A stretch of 7,168 nt of DNA from Bacillota bacterium (GTDB lineage Bacteria; Bacillota; Clostridia; Peptostreptococcales; Anaerovoracaceae), in contig JAEEGU010000012.1 of NCBI GenBank assembly GCA_016280485.1, forward strand, positions 1 to 7,168, in the 5' to 3' direction. Below are positions 1-6,154 of the stretch, piece after piece (within the stretch, counting starts at the first letter, position 1; each line of letters opens with the position of its first letter). The position numbers and the translations under genes were made by a program. Below the pieces are notes generated by a model, which made no database searches, had not been told where the DNA came from, and was given only the letters and a program-made list of their open reading frames with translations.

Positions 1-142
1 CTCCCATCATATTTTTGTCCGTTATCAGCACTATCAGACAGTTCGCCACCGTATCCGGGTCAATCGCATCCTTCTGACCCCCACAGGCAGCGCACGACAG
101 CGCCAAACTTAAGCATATTATAATTGCAATAGTCTTTCTCAT
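1..142 (-). CDS. Start of an unidentified lipoprotein (3' end outside window)
   Basis: Only the first 47 codons are visible and the frame stays open to the window edge. The protein begins MRKTIAIIICLSLALSCAAC and continues GGQKDAIDPDTVANCLIVLI. A short basic start, a hydrophobic stretch (residues 5-19) and Cys20 followed by Gly-Gly form a bacterial lipoprotein signal peptide. Cys20 is the likelier lipidated residue and Cys17 is an alternative. Cys20 and the A-A-C-G-G context match the BMP lipoprotein of the same operon exactly in position. The start codon lies 14 nt behind the stop of the last permease, with an AAAGGG sequence about 10 nt upstream, so it is probably the next gene of the operon. 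The visible mature part shows no family I recognise. A membrane-anchored partner of the transporter is possible but is only inference from position. Confidence 0.72.
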   Translation of the reverse strand, partial: MRKTIAIIICLSLALSCAACGGQKDAIDPDTVANCLIVLITDKNMMG

Positions 143-156
143 TCCGCCAATCCCTT

Positions 157-1164
157 TTATCTGGTACTTTTATCGTATGGAATTCCCTCCGCCTTCGGCA
201 CACGCGAATTCTTCGACGTAAACGCGAGCACGATGAGCGTAATCACATACGGCAGCATTCTGTAAACATACGGGCTGATGCCGAGCTGCGAGAGCATATA
301 CACGCCGTCGCCGTTAATATCGAGCGTAGCGTAAATCGCCGCGATGCACTTGAAAAGTCCGAACAGGAGCGATCCGAGTGCGATATTAAGCGGCGTCCAG
401 TTACCGAAGATCATTACCGCCAGTGCCAGGAAACCGTAGCCTGCAACTTCACCTGTTGAGGTGCAGTTTGCAGTGGTCATTGAATATGTAAAGCCGCCCA
501 TGCCTGCGAGGAATCCCGAAAGGCACACGCCAAGGTATCTCATCTTGAAGACGTTGATACCGAGTGAATCTGCCGCCTGAGGATTTTCACCGCAGGAACG
601 CATACGAAGTCCAGTTCTGGTCTTGTAGAGGAAAATCGACACAAGAATGAACACCAGAATGCAGACATAAGTCGCAGGATAAACCTTATTTATAAAGAGG
701 TCGATGAAAGGTCCCCAGCTGTAATCCTTTGGCAAGCCAAAGGTGCTCGGACGGATCATAAACCAGCTCGCCGCACCGCCCTTTGAAAGGCCGAGTGTGT
801 TCTGCTGAGCAATCATGTAGATGAAGAACAGAACAAGTGCAGGAGCAAGGAGATTAAGTGCAGTACCGCCGATGGTCTGATCGGCCCTTAGGTTAATTGC
901 CGAAAAGGCCAGGAGCAGTGAGAAAATCGCACCGCATATTCCTACAAGGAACATTACGATTATCATCATCAAAAGGCCCTGCTCCGTCTGCCAGCCTGCA
1001 TCGATAAAGCCTCTGCAGAAGACGACTCCCATAAAGGCACCGAAAATCATGATACCTTCGAGGGCGAGGTTGATGACGCCGGAACGCTCGGCACATACAC
1101 CCGCAAGTGCTACGAGCATCAGAGGAATCGCATAAAGCATTGTTTGTTGAATCAAGAATACCAT
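157..1164 (-). CDS. nupQ: Nucleoside ABC importer, second permease (NupQ/YufQ type)
   Basis: This 335-residue inner-membrane permease belongs to the BPD_transp_2 family that works with BMP lipoproteins. In Bacillus subtilis (NupNOPQ) and Lactococcus (BmpA-NupABC) such systems import nucleosides. Family marks are easy to see: ERSGVINLALEGIMIFGAF at 26-44, DQTIGGTALNLLAP at 95-108, the cytoplasmic coupling loop GLRMRSCGENPQAADSLGIN at 185-204, and the closing PKAEGIPYDKSTR. About eight to ten hydrophobic segments fill the rest. Length is normal for the family. Its ATG overlaps the stop of the preceding permease by one base (TAATG), with an AAGGAGGA ribosome site (1173-1180) 8 nt upstream. Translation of the two permeases is therefore probably coupled, giving one of each per complex. 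The exact substrate (guanosine, inosine or broad nucleosides) cannot be read from the sequence. Confidence 0.93.
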   Translation of the reverse strand: MVFLIQQTMLYAIPLMLVALAGVCAERSGVINLALEGIMIFGAFMGVVFCRGFIDAGWQTEQGLLMMIIVMFLVGICGAIFSLLLAFSAINLRADQTIGGTALNLLAPALVLFFIYMIAQQNTLGLSKGGAASWFMIRPSTFGLPKDYSWGPFIDLFINKVYPATYVCILVFILVSIFLYKTRTGLRMRSCGENPQAADSLGINVFKMRYLGVCLSGFLAGMGGFTYSMTTANCTSTGEVAGYGFLALAVMIFGNWTPLNIALGSLLFGLFKCIAAIYATLDINGDGVYMLSQLGISPYVYRMLPYVITLIVLAFTSKNSRVPKAEGIPYDKSTR

Positions 1165-2396
1165 TAAGCTTTTCCTCCTTCCTCGACTGTCTCAGCATTT
1201 ACATTTTTGCCATCCTCGTTTGCCTTTCTCCTGCCCTTTATCATCAGCTTGAAGAACATTGCAAACGCCGAAAGGTATACAATCGTCGCTATGATAATGT
1301 CCGCGATATATTCGTTGTAAGCTGTAAGGTATTTGAGCTGCAGTCCCGCAACGTTGAGCATGGACATGAAAATACCCGCAAATATTACTCCGATTGGATG
1401 GTTTGCCGCAAGTAGCGCAACCGGGATACCGTTAAAGCCGTCAGCCGGAAGCGTCATGTAGGTCGACCAGAAGAACTCTGTGTTACCTGAGAGGTAGTAG
1501 AGGCAGCCGCCCGCAGATGCAAGCGCGCCCGCAATTACCATAGACAGCACGATATTCTTGCGGTCGTTTATGCCGGCATATTTTGCGGCATGTCTGTTGG
1601 ATCCGCAGGCCTTGAGCTCGTAGCCAAGTGTGGTCTTTGTCATGATGACCCACATGATTACCGCAATCAGACATGCAACCCAGAAACCGCCGTTTGCCTG
1701 AGAGCCCGGAAATAGTGCTTCCATTCCCCACTTCGGTGTGGAAACGCCCACATTCTTTAACGGAATGATGTAGCCGACCTTTCCGCCCTCGGCGCTGTTT
1801 TTGAACACATCATGAGCTTCAAACCACCATGTGACAAGGTTTGCCGCAATCCAGTTTGTCATGATGCATGTGATAACCTCGTTGATATTAAGATATGCCT
1901 TGAAAAGGCCCGGAATCGCGCCCCAAAGGCCGCCAAGCAGCATGCCCACAAGAAGCGCCGCAATCCACACAAGCCACGCCGGGCAGCCCTTCCACGCAAG
2001 TGTAAGGCCAACGCTTAGGGTTCCCATCGTGCCCATCAGGTACTGACCCGCAGCACCGATATTAAAGAGGCCTGTCTTGAAGGCAACCGCAACCGAAAGA
2101 CCCGTCATAATGAGCGGAGTCGCACGGAAGAGCATGTTACCGAAGTTTACAGGGTTAAATCCAAAGGTCAGAACTCCGCCGTCTCGGCCTGTTGAAAATA
2201 CGCCGAGGAACACGAGCTTGATTCCTTCGATTATACCGTTTGTTGAAATAGTATCCTTTGATAAGCCGACGGCAATGATAATCAGTGTGCCGACCGCAAG
2301 GCCTATAAGTATTGAAAGAATGGAGGAAATGACGGTAGTCAAGCCATCCTTGCGGTACCATTTTGCCTTGCCGGTTTTACTGTCTAGTCTCTGCAT
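1164..2396 (-). CDS. nupP: Nucleoside ABC importer, first permease (NupP/YufP type)
   Basis: This 410-residue membrane protein is the larger of the two BPD_transp_2 permeases. A hydrophilic N-terminus (1-20) precedes a first membrane segment (about 22-45), a loop, and then the core. Recognisable family motifs are FKTGLFNIGAAGQYLMGTMG at 106-125, the cytoplasmic coupling loop LGYELKACGSNRHAAKYAGI at 257-276, which should contact the ATPase, and LPADGFNGIPVALLAANHPI at 316-335. The charged tail (387-410) is rich in Lys and Glu and is probably cytoplasmic. The ATG lies inside the last codons of the ATPase gene (20-nt overlap) and has an excellent AAAGGAGGA ribosome site (2405-2413) 8 nt upstream, which supports this start. 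It pairs with the shorter permease downstream as a heterodimeric channel. Confidence 0.93.
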   Translation of the reverse strand: MQRLDSKTGKAKWYRKDGLTTVISSILSILIGLAVGTLIIIAVGLSKDTISTNGIIEGIKLVFLGVFSTGRDGGVLTFGFNPVNFGNMLFRATPLIMTGLSVAVAFKTGLFNIGAAGQYLMGTMGTLSVGLTLAWKGCPAWLVWIAALLVGMLLGGLWGAIPGLFKAYLNINEVITCIMTNWIAANLVTWWFEAHDVFKNSAEGGKVGYIIPLKNVGVSTPKWGMEALFPGSQANGGFWVACLIAVIMWVIMTKTTLGYELKACGSNRHAAKYAGINDRKNIVLSMVIAGALASAGGCLYYLSGNTEFFWSTYMTLPADGFNGIPVALLAANHPIGVIFAGIFMSMLNVAGLQLKYLTAYNEYIADIIIATIVYLSAFAMFFKLMIKGRRKANEDGKNVNAETVEEGGKA

Positions 2397-3948
2397 CCTG
2401 GCCGTCCTCCTTTCCGTTATTCACATTGCGCTTTGCGCCGGACATGTAAAGTCCGAGTTCCTCAGGAGTCGTCTTTGCAGGATCGAGTTCTCCAACAATT
2501 TCTCCCTCGTAGAGTACGAGGATTCTGTCGGAGAGGCCGAGTACCTCGTCGAGTTCAAGCGATATCAGAAGGATCGCCTTGCCCCTGTCGCGCTCTGCCA
2601 CAAGCTGTGAATGGATATGCTCTATCGCACCGACATCAAGACCTCTTGTAGGCTGTACAGCTACAATCAGCGGCTCATCTCTGTCGAGCTCTCTTGCTAT
2701 GATTGCCTTTTGCTGATTTCCGCCTGACATTGAACGCGCCACCGTCACAGGCCCCTGGCCCGAACGCACGTCGTATTCTTCAATCAGCTTTTCCGTATAT
2801 TCTCTCACCTCATCAAACTTGATGAAGCCCATATGCTGGAATCTGTCCTCTTTATATCTTTGAAGCACCATGTTCTGCTCCAAGGTGTAAGGCAGCACCA
2901 GTCCGTGCTTGTGTCTGTCCTCCGGAATGTGAGACATACCCGCCAGGGCACGCTTTTTGATGCTCGCATGGCTGATGTCCTTTCCGAGAAGCTCGATACG
3001 ACCGCCGCTGGCCTTTTCAAGACCCGTAAGTCCATGTACAAGCTCTGTCTGGCCGTTTCCGTCGATACCGGCGATGCAGACGATTTCGCCCTTTCTTACC
3101 TCGAACGAAACATTCTTTACAGCATCGTTTTTGTGAATCTTGCTAGGCACGGAAAGTCCCTCGACCTTTAACACAACATCTGTAGGCTTTGCCGGCTCCT
3201 TGTGAATTTCGAGCTGGACAGGTCTGCCTACCATCATGTTGGAAAGCTCCTGCTTGTTCGTGTCCTTTGTGTTGACTGTACCGATGTATTTACCCTTGCG
3301 AAGAACGGTAACTCTGTCGGATACTGCCATGATTTCGTTTAATTTATGTGTGATGAAGAGGATGGATTTGCCTTCTCTTGCAAAGCCCCTCATTATTTCC
3401 ATAAGTTCGTCTATTTCCTGTGGTGTCAGTACAGCTGTCGGCTCGTCGAAAATGAGGATATCGTTATCCCTGTAGAGCATCTTTAAGATTTCGACACGCT
3501 GCTGCATACCTACGGTAATGTCCTCGACCTTTGCGTCGACATTTACCTTAAGTCCGTATTTTTCGGAAAGTGCCATTACCTTTTCTCTGGCTTCCTTTTT
3601 CTTTAAGAAACCGAGCTTGTCTGTGGTTTCGGCACCCAAAATGATATTGTCGAGTACGGTAAACACCTCAATCAGCTTAAAGTGCTGGTGTACCATACCG
3701 ATACCGAGCGCTGTCGCGTCGTTAGGGTTATTGATTTTAACCTCAACGCCGTCCTTTTTAATAGTACCCGCTTCCGGCTGATAGAGCCCGAAGAGAACAC
3801 TCATAAGTGTGGATTTGCCCGCACCGTTTTCTCCGAGGAGCGCATGGATTTCGCCCTTCTTTAATTGTAACGTTATGTCATCGTTTGCCACGATGCCCGG
3901 AAATTCTTTCCGGATGTGGTTCATTTCAATTACGTATTCCGATGTCAT
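2377..3948 (-). CDS. nupO: Nucleoside ABC importer, double ATPase (NupO/YufO type)
   Basis: This 523-residue cytoplasmic protein has two fused ATP-binding domains, as in sugar and nucleoside importers of the RbsA/YufO kind. Domain 1 (about 5-245) has a canonical Walker A GENGAGKST (39-47), Q-loop Gln88, Walker B LIFDEPT (165-171) and switch His201. Its signature is VGMQQR (146-151) instead of LSGGQ. Domain 2 (about 257-505) is the reverse. It has a good signature SMSGGNQQK (406-414), but a Walker A without the Lys (GIDGNGQTE), VAVQPTRGLD in the Walker B region without the catalytic Glu, and Ser in place of the switch His. This split is usual for the family, so probably one productive ATP site forms between Walker A of domain 1 and the signature of domain 2. 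The tail from 505 is polar and variable. The start has AGGAAAAGG (3957-3965) 8 nt upstream. Confidence 0.95.
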   Translation of the reverse strand: MTSEYVIEMNHIRKEFPGIVANDDITLQLKKGEIHALLGENGAGKSTLMSVLFGLYQPEAGTIKKDGVEVKINNPNDATALGIGMVHQHFKLIEVFTVLDNIILGAETTDKLGFLKKKEAREKVMALSEKYGLKVNVDAKVEDITVGMQQRVEILKMLYRDNDILIFDEPTAVLTPQEIDELMEIMRGFAREGKSILFITHKLNEIMAVSDRVTVLRKGKYIGTVNTKDTNKQELSNMMVGRPVQLEIHKEPAKPTDVVLKVEGLSVPSKIHKNDAVKNVSFEVRKGEIVCIAGIDGNGQTELVHGLTGLEKASGGRIELLGKDISHASIKKRALAGMSHIPEDRHKHGLVLPYTLEQNMVLQRYKEDRFQHMGFIKFDEVREYTEKLIEEYDVRSGQGPVTVARSMSGGNQQKAIIARELDRDEPLIVAVQPTRGLDVGAIEHIHSQLVAERDRGKAILLISLELDEVLGLSDRILVLYEGEIVGELDPAKTTPEELGLYMSGAKRNVNNGKEDGQDAETRQ

Positions 3949-3986
3949 ATGAAATACCTTTTCCTATACTTTCATAAATTCGCAAA

Positions 3987-4010
3987 AAGGGGGAAATTAC
4001 TTTCCCCCTT
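3987..4010 (-). terminator. Leaky terminator/attenuator between binding protein and ATPase genes
   Basis: Read on the minus strand, a perfect 10-bp stem (AAGGGGGAAA / TTTCCCCCTT) closes a GTAA loop and is followed by TTTGCG, so five U in a row follow the C run. The U-tract is short, and CGCA (4014-4017) could pair with TGCG (3981-3984) around it. Both points suggest partial rather than complete termination. It begins 30 nt behind the lipoprotein stop codon and ends about 40 nt before the ATPase start, with no clear promoter in between. The likely role is to give more mRNA for the binding protein than for the membrane parts and to protect its 3' end. Confidence 0.75.
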
Positions 4011-4039
4011 AAATGCGTTTTCTCAAACAAATGTAGTAA

Positions 4040-5164
4040 TTATCTGATGAATGTGATGTTGTCAAGACCAGCCTGGCTAGGATCGCTTACGCTTGAGTCA
4101 TTGCTGATAGCGATATCATCGTTCTTGATCTTTTCGAAGAGTGCGTTGTAATCATCAACGGACCAGTTCTCGAGTGACCATGTGTCAACAGGGAGACCTA
4201 CTGCATTGTCCTTTGCTCCGAGTACGAGGGAACCACCGAATATGCCTTCTGCATAGAACTTAGTCAGAGCTGTCTGAACGGATTCTGCAAGGCCCTTTGT
4301 AGCGGAAGTGATTACTGTATCGGAAAGGATGGACTGGTCTACGTCTACGCCGATGGTCTTTGCTTCTGCAGCTTCTGCAGCAGCAGCGCCGGAGTTGAAC
4401 ATTGTACCACCGCACATGAAGATAACTTCTGTACCGTCATTGTACCAACCGGAGAGCATAGCCTGGAGGTCAGGAGAAGCGGAGAAGCTTGAACCGTATT
4501 CCCAAGAATATCTCATTTCAACTGTTTCGCCCTTTTCACCTGCAGCGTCATTTGCGCCCTGAGCGAATCCGTAACCGTATCTGATGCAAGCAGGGTTTGT
4601 GCCGCCACCACCGCCGGAGAATCCGAGCTTAGTGTAGCCTTCCATAACTGCTGCATAACCTGCGAGGTAACCTGCCTGTTCTTCCTGATAGGAAACGCCA
4701 ACGAGGTTTGGATAACCCATATCCCAGCCGTCGATGAATACGAACTGTACGTCAGGATAGTTAGGAACTACAGCGTTAAGAGCAGTTTCCTGAAGGAAAC
4801 CAGGAGTTACTATAACCTGAGCACCTGCTTCGCAAGCGTCTGTCATAGCCTTGATTCTGTCTGCATCTGTTGCGGAAGAACCGTTAGCAGGCTGATAGTA
4901 CTTGTAAGTCAGGTCGTTCTCATAAGCGTACATCTTGCAGCCGTTCCAAGTGAACTGGTTGAAGGAACCGTCCTTTAACTGGCCAACGTCTGTTACCATA
5001 GCGATAGCATAAGTTCCGTCTGCGGATTCGCAGTTATCAGGAATGTCATCGTAGGAAACTACCGCATCTGTGTTACCATCGTCAGTCGGTGTATCAGTGC
5101 CGCCGCAAGCAGCGAAGCTGAATACCATAACGAGGCAAAGTAAAATTGCAAATAACTTTTTCAT
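4040..5164 (-). CDS. nupN: BMP-family nucleoside-binding lipoprotein (NupN/BmpA/PnrA type)
   Basis: This 374-residue substrate-binding lipoprotein belongs to the BMP (basic membrane protein, PnrA-like) family, which binds purine or other nucleosides for an ABC importer. Residues 1-19 are a lipoprotein signal, MKKLFAILLCLVMVFSFAA, with lipidated Cys20. A short Thr/Asp linker precedes the periplasmic-binding fold from about residue 51. Family marks: VTDVGQLKDGSFNQ at 57-70 (usual form DVGG-x-x-D-x-SFNQ), GVSYQEEQAGYLAGYAA at 156-172, a Gly-rich turn GFSGGGGGTN at 181-190, FMCGGTMFNSGAAAAEAA at 249-266, and IGVDVDQS at 271-278. Length is normal. An in-frame start 39 nt further upstream exists, but it has no ribosome site and falls at the predicted transcription start. 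The chosen ATG has AGGAGGA 9 nt upstream and begins exactly at the signal peptide. First gene of the operon, and probably the most strongly expressed. Confidence 0.95.
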   Translation of the reverse strand: MKKLFAILLCLVMVFSFAACGGTDTPTDDGNTDAVVSYDDIPDNCESADGTYAIAMVTDVGQLKDGSFNQFTWNGCKMYAYENDLTYKYYQPANGSSATDADRIKAMTDACEAGAQVIVTPGFLQETALNAVVPNYPDVQFVFIDGWDMGYPNLVGVSYQEEQAGYLAGYAAVMEGYTKLGFSGGGGGTNPACIRYGYGFAQGANDAAGEKGETVEMRYSWEYGSSFSASPDLQAMLSGWYNDGTEVIFMCGGTMFNSGAAAAEAAEAKTIGVDVDQSILSDTVITSATKGLAESVQTALTKFYAEGIFGGSLVLGAKDNAVGLPVDTWSLENWSVDDYNALFEKIKNDDIAISNDSSVSDPSQAGLDNITFIR

Positions 5165-5173
5165 TTTGATTTG

Positions 5174-5180
5174 TCCTCCT
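5174..5180 (-). promoter_or_regulatory. Ribosome binding site that fixes the start of the BMP lipoprotein
   Basis: The minus strand reads AGGAGGA, then nine bases, then ATG at 5164. This near-perfect Shine-Dalgarno sequence lies inside the 13-codon extension that an upstream in-frame start at 5203 would give, so the longer version is very unlikely. Confidence 0.88.
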
Positions 5181-5182
5181 AA

Positions 5183-5197
5183 GTTAAAACTTTTAAC
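5183..5197. promoter_or_regulatory. Perfect 15-bp inverted repeat, candidate operator of the nucleoside operon
   Basis: GTTAAAA and TTTTAAC flank one central base, giving a perfect palindrome. It lies between the -10 box (5209-5214) and the ribosome site (5174-5180), at about +5 to +19 of the predicted transcript. That is a typical place for a repressor site. It does not resemble the PurR box sequence I know. As RNA, the stem would be only A/U-rich and weak, so a DNA-binding role is more likely than a terminator. Confidence 0.45.
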
Positions 5198-5208
5198 ATC
5201 CACTAGTT

Positions 5209-5237
5209 ATTATATAATATTTGCCATAAAAATAAAA
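5209..5237 (-). promoter_or_regulatory. Probable promoter of the nucleoside transporter operon
   Basis: On the minus strand a perfect TATAAT lies at 5209-5214, 45 nt before the lipoprotein ATG. The matching -35 position at 17-bp spacing (5232-5237) reads TTTTAT, which is weak, but the region upstream is a nearly pure A/T stretch that could help RNA polymerase bind. The predicted start near 5202 leaves a leader of only about 38 nt, too short for a purine riboswitch. Confidence 0.55.
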
Positions 5238-5272
5238 GAACTTTTTAAACACCTCATCCGCCCATTCGGGCA

Positions 5273-5310
5273 CCTTCCCCTCAAAGGGGAAGGCTTTTTG
5301 ATGTTGAATA
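5273..5310 (+). repeat. Tandem unit 1 (38 bp) with terminator-like hairpin
   Basis: A 9-bp perfect stem (CCTTCCCCT 5273-5281 with AGGGGAAGG 5285-5293, loop CAA) is followed by CTTTTTG. On the plus strand this has the form of an intrinsic terminator. No plus-strand gene is present to use it, so it may only act against antisense transcription. The segment AAGGCTTTTTGATG at its end recurs 38 bp later. Confidence 0.7.
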
Positions 5311-5348
5311 GCCTTCCCCTTGATGGTAAGGCTTTTTGATGGTGAATA
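5311..5348 (+). repeat. Tandem unit 2 (38 bp), decayed hairpin
   Basis: It repeats unit 1 in phase. The 34 bases from 5290 and from 5328 differ at only one position (T versus G). The hairpin here is GCCTT...AAGGC, but the inner arm has changed to GATGGT and no longer pairs well with CCCC. The trailing TTTTTGATGGTGAATA is kept. It shows that the element grew by tandem duplication and is now drifting. Confidence 0.7.
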
Positions 5349-5395
5349 GCCTTCCCCTTGAGGGGAAGGTGGGCATGTAGTGCTCGGATGAGGTG

Positions 5396-6139
5396 TCACC
5401 GCAGTGCCTCACGTACGTAGCCCAAAAATGCCTTTATAATACGTCCCGTAATCCCCCAAATAGGGTAAGGACCGTAGCTGTAGACAGGGATTTCCATATG
5501 CCCCACCCTCCAGCCGTAGCTGCGGTCAAGGCCCAGTCTCGGATAAGGGAAATCCTCCGGAACATCCACCACAATATCCACCTTCGGCAGCAGATACTCC
5601 ACCTCCGGCGAAGAGCCTTCCCCTTGAGGGGAAGGTGGCACGTCAGTGCCGGATGAGGTGCCACGTGCCTCTGCCTCCAGCAGTGCGCGAAGCGGCACGT
5701 AAAACACTTCCGCTACCTCAGCTTCGCTTAGGCGCATGCGAGGTAGCGCCTCCTGCTCGATGGTGCCGTAATAAATATGAATGGTGAAACCGCTGTAGTT
5801 TACCAGCTTGTCAAACTCTGCAAGGACCTTTATGTCGCCGGGCTCTAGCCCCAGCTCCTCGCAAGTCTCGCGAACGGCCGCTTCTTCGAAGGTCTCGCCC
5901 TCTTCCACCTCGCCGCCCGGGAATGAAATCTCGCCCGGCTGGCGATGTATATGCTTGCCCCTTAGCTCAAGGAGTAAGCACGGTTCAGCCTCGCCGCTGC
6001 CCGGCTTTATGGTCGGTTCGTGCATCACAAGCGGTATAAATACCGCAAAATCCCTCTTCGACTCGAGGATTTTGCGCTCACTGCCGTTTATAGTATCGGC
6101 GATTTTCGTTATTTGGTTTTCCTTGCAGGTTTTACTCAT
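5396..6139 (-). CDS. Nudix hydrolase, CoA-pyrophosphatase type, with in-frame repeat insert
   Basis: This 247-residue predicted cytoplasmic enzyme should split a nucleoside-diphosphate-linked substrate. The Nudix box is complete: GX5EX7RE-x-x-EE-x-G is met by Gly76, Glu82, Arg90-Glu91, Glu94-Glu95 and Gly97. The motif before it, LLLELRGKHIHRQPGEISFP (55-74), followed by Gly-Gly, resembles the LL-x-x-R...GQ-x-x-FPGG signature of CoA pyrophosphatases (PCD1/NudL group), so CoA or a derivative is the best substrate guess. Residues 160-175 (GTSSGTDVPPSPQGEG) are encoded by a palindromic repeat. They separate the strand VAEVFYVPL from the normal C-terminal half (VEYLLPKVDIVVDV, YPIWGITGRIIKAFLG). 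The start has GAGGT (6145-6149) only 5 nt upstream. The last base of the TGA stop is also the first base of the 148-bp repeat element. Whether the insert harms activity is unknown; the frame is intact. Confidence 0.88.
   Translation of the reverse strand: MSKTCKENQITKIADTINGSERKILESKRDFAVFIPLVMHEPTIKPGSGEAEPCLLLELRGKHIHRQPGEISFPGGEVEEGETFEEAAVRETCEELGLEPGDIKVLAEFDKLVNYSGFTIHIYYGTIEQEALPRMRLSEAEVAEVFYVPLRALLEAEARGTSSGTDVPPSPQGEGSSPEVEYLLPKVDIVVDVPEDFPYPRLGLDRSYGWRVGHMEIPVYSYGPYPIWGITGRIIKAFLGYVREALR
5615..5660. repeat. 46-bp palindromic repeat unit inside the Nudix gene
   Basis: This copy matches the right half of the 148-bp element (5349-5395) almost base for base: GCCTTCCCCTTGAGGGGAAG and then GTGG at the left, CGGATGAGGTG at the right, and a variable middle. 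It folds into two hairpins: CCTTCCCCT/AGGGGAAGG and GGCAC-GTCA-GTGCC. It occupies codons 160-175 of the Nudix gene without breaking the frame. It lies in the same orientation as the 5349-5395 copy, 266 bp away. Confidence 0.85.
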
Positions 6140-6154
6140 ATTCTACCTCGTCGC

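Larger units (their letters stand above)
5249..5396. repeat. 148-bp composite palindromic repeat element (MITE-like)
   Basis: The ends are perfect 12-bp inverted repeats: ACACCTCATCCG at 5249-5260 and CGGATGAGGTGT at 5385-5396. Just inside, CACCTTCCCCT (5271-5281) and AGGGGAAGGTG (5361-5371) are again inverted copies. The middle is a 38-bp tandem repeat (5273-5310, 5311-5348, and the start of a third copy from 5349). Each unit contains a GCCTTCCCC...GGGGAAGGC-type hairpin; the second unit is degenerate. There is no coding capacity or transposase, and no target-site duplication is obvious. It fills the space between the Nudix stop codon, whose last base is its first base, and the promoter region of the transporter operon. 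From memory, similar units occur widely in gut Clostridia genomes; this could not be checked here. Confidence 0.82.

Noticed and set aside
2077..2610. A 177-codon plus-strand open frame
   Set aside because: It lies antisense across the ATPase/permease junction, both of which are clear conserved genes; it has no recognisable domain.
2377..3948. Loss-of-function ATPase because domain 2 lacks the Walker A Lys and the catalytic Glu
   Set aside because: A degenerate second nucleotide-binding domain is normal for this double-ATPase family, so it is not a sign of decay.
5165..5203. A longer start (13 extra codons) for the BMP lipoprotein at 5203
   Set aside because: The extension overlaps the predicted transcription start and contains the AGGAGGA site used by the ATG at 5164, where the signal peptide begins.
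5165..5260. Purine or other riboswitch in front of the nucleoside operon
   Set aside because: The predicted leader is only about 38 nt and contains no known aptamer pattern; only an A/T-rich palindrome is present.
5273..5370. CRISPR-like array because of regular 38-bp repeats
   Set aside because: The units follow each other directly without unique spacers, and no cas gene is present; it is a tandem repeat inside a palindromic element.
5193..5399. A 68-codon minus-strand open frame over the intergenic region
   Set aside because: It consists almost wholly of the repeat element and runs into the operon promoter; no ribosome site or protein family was seen.
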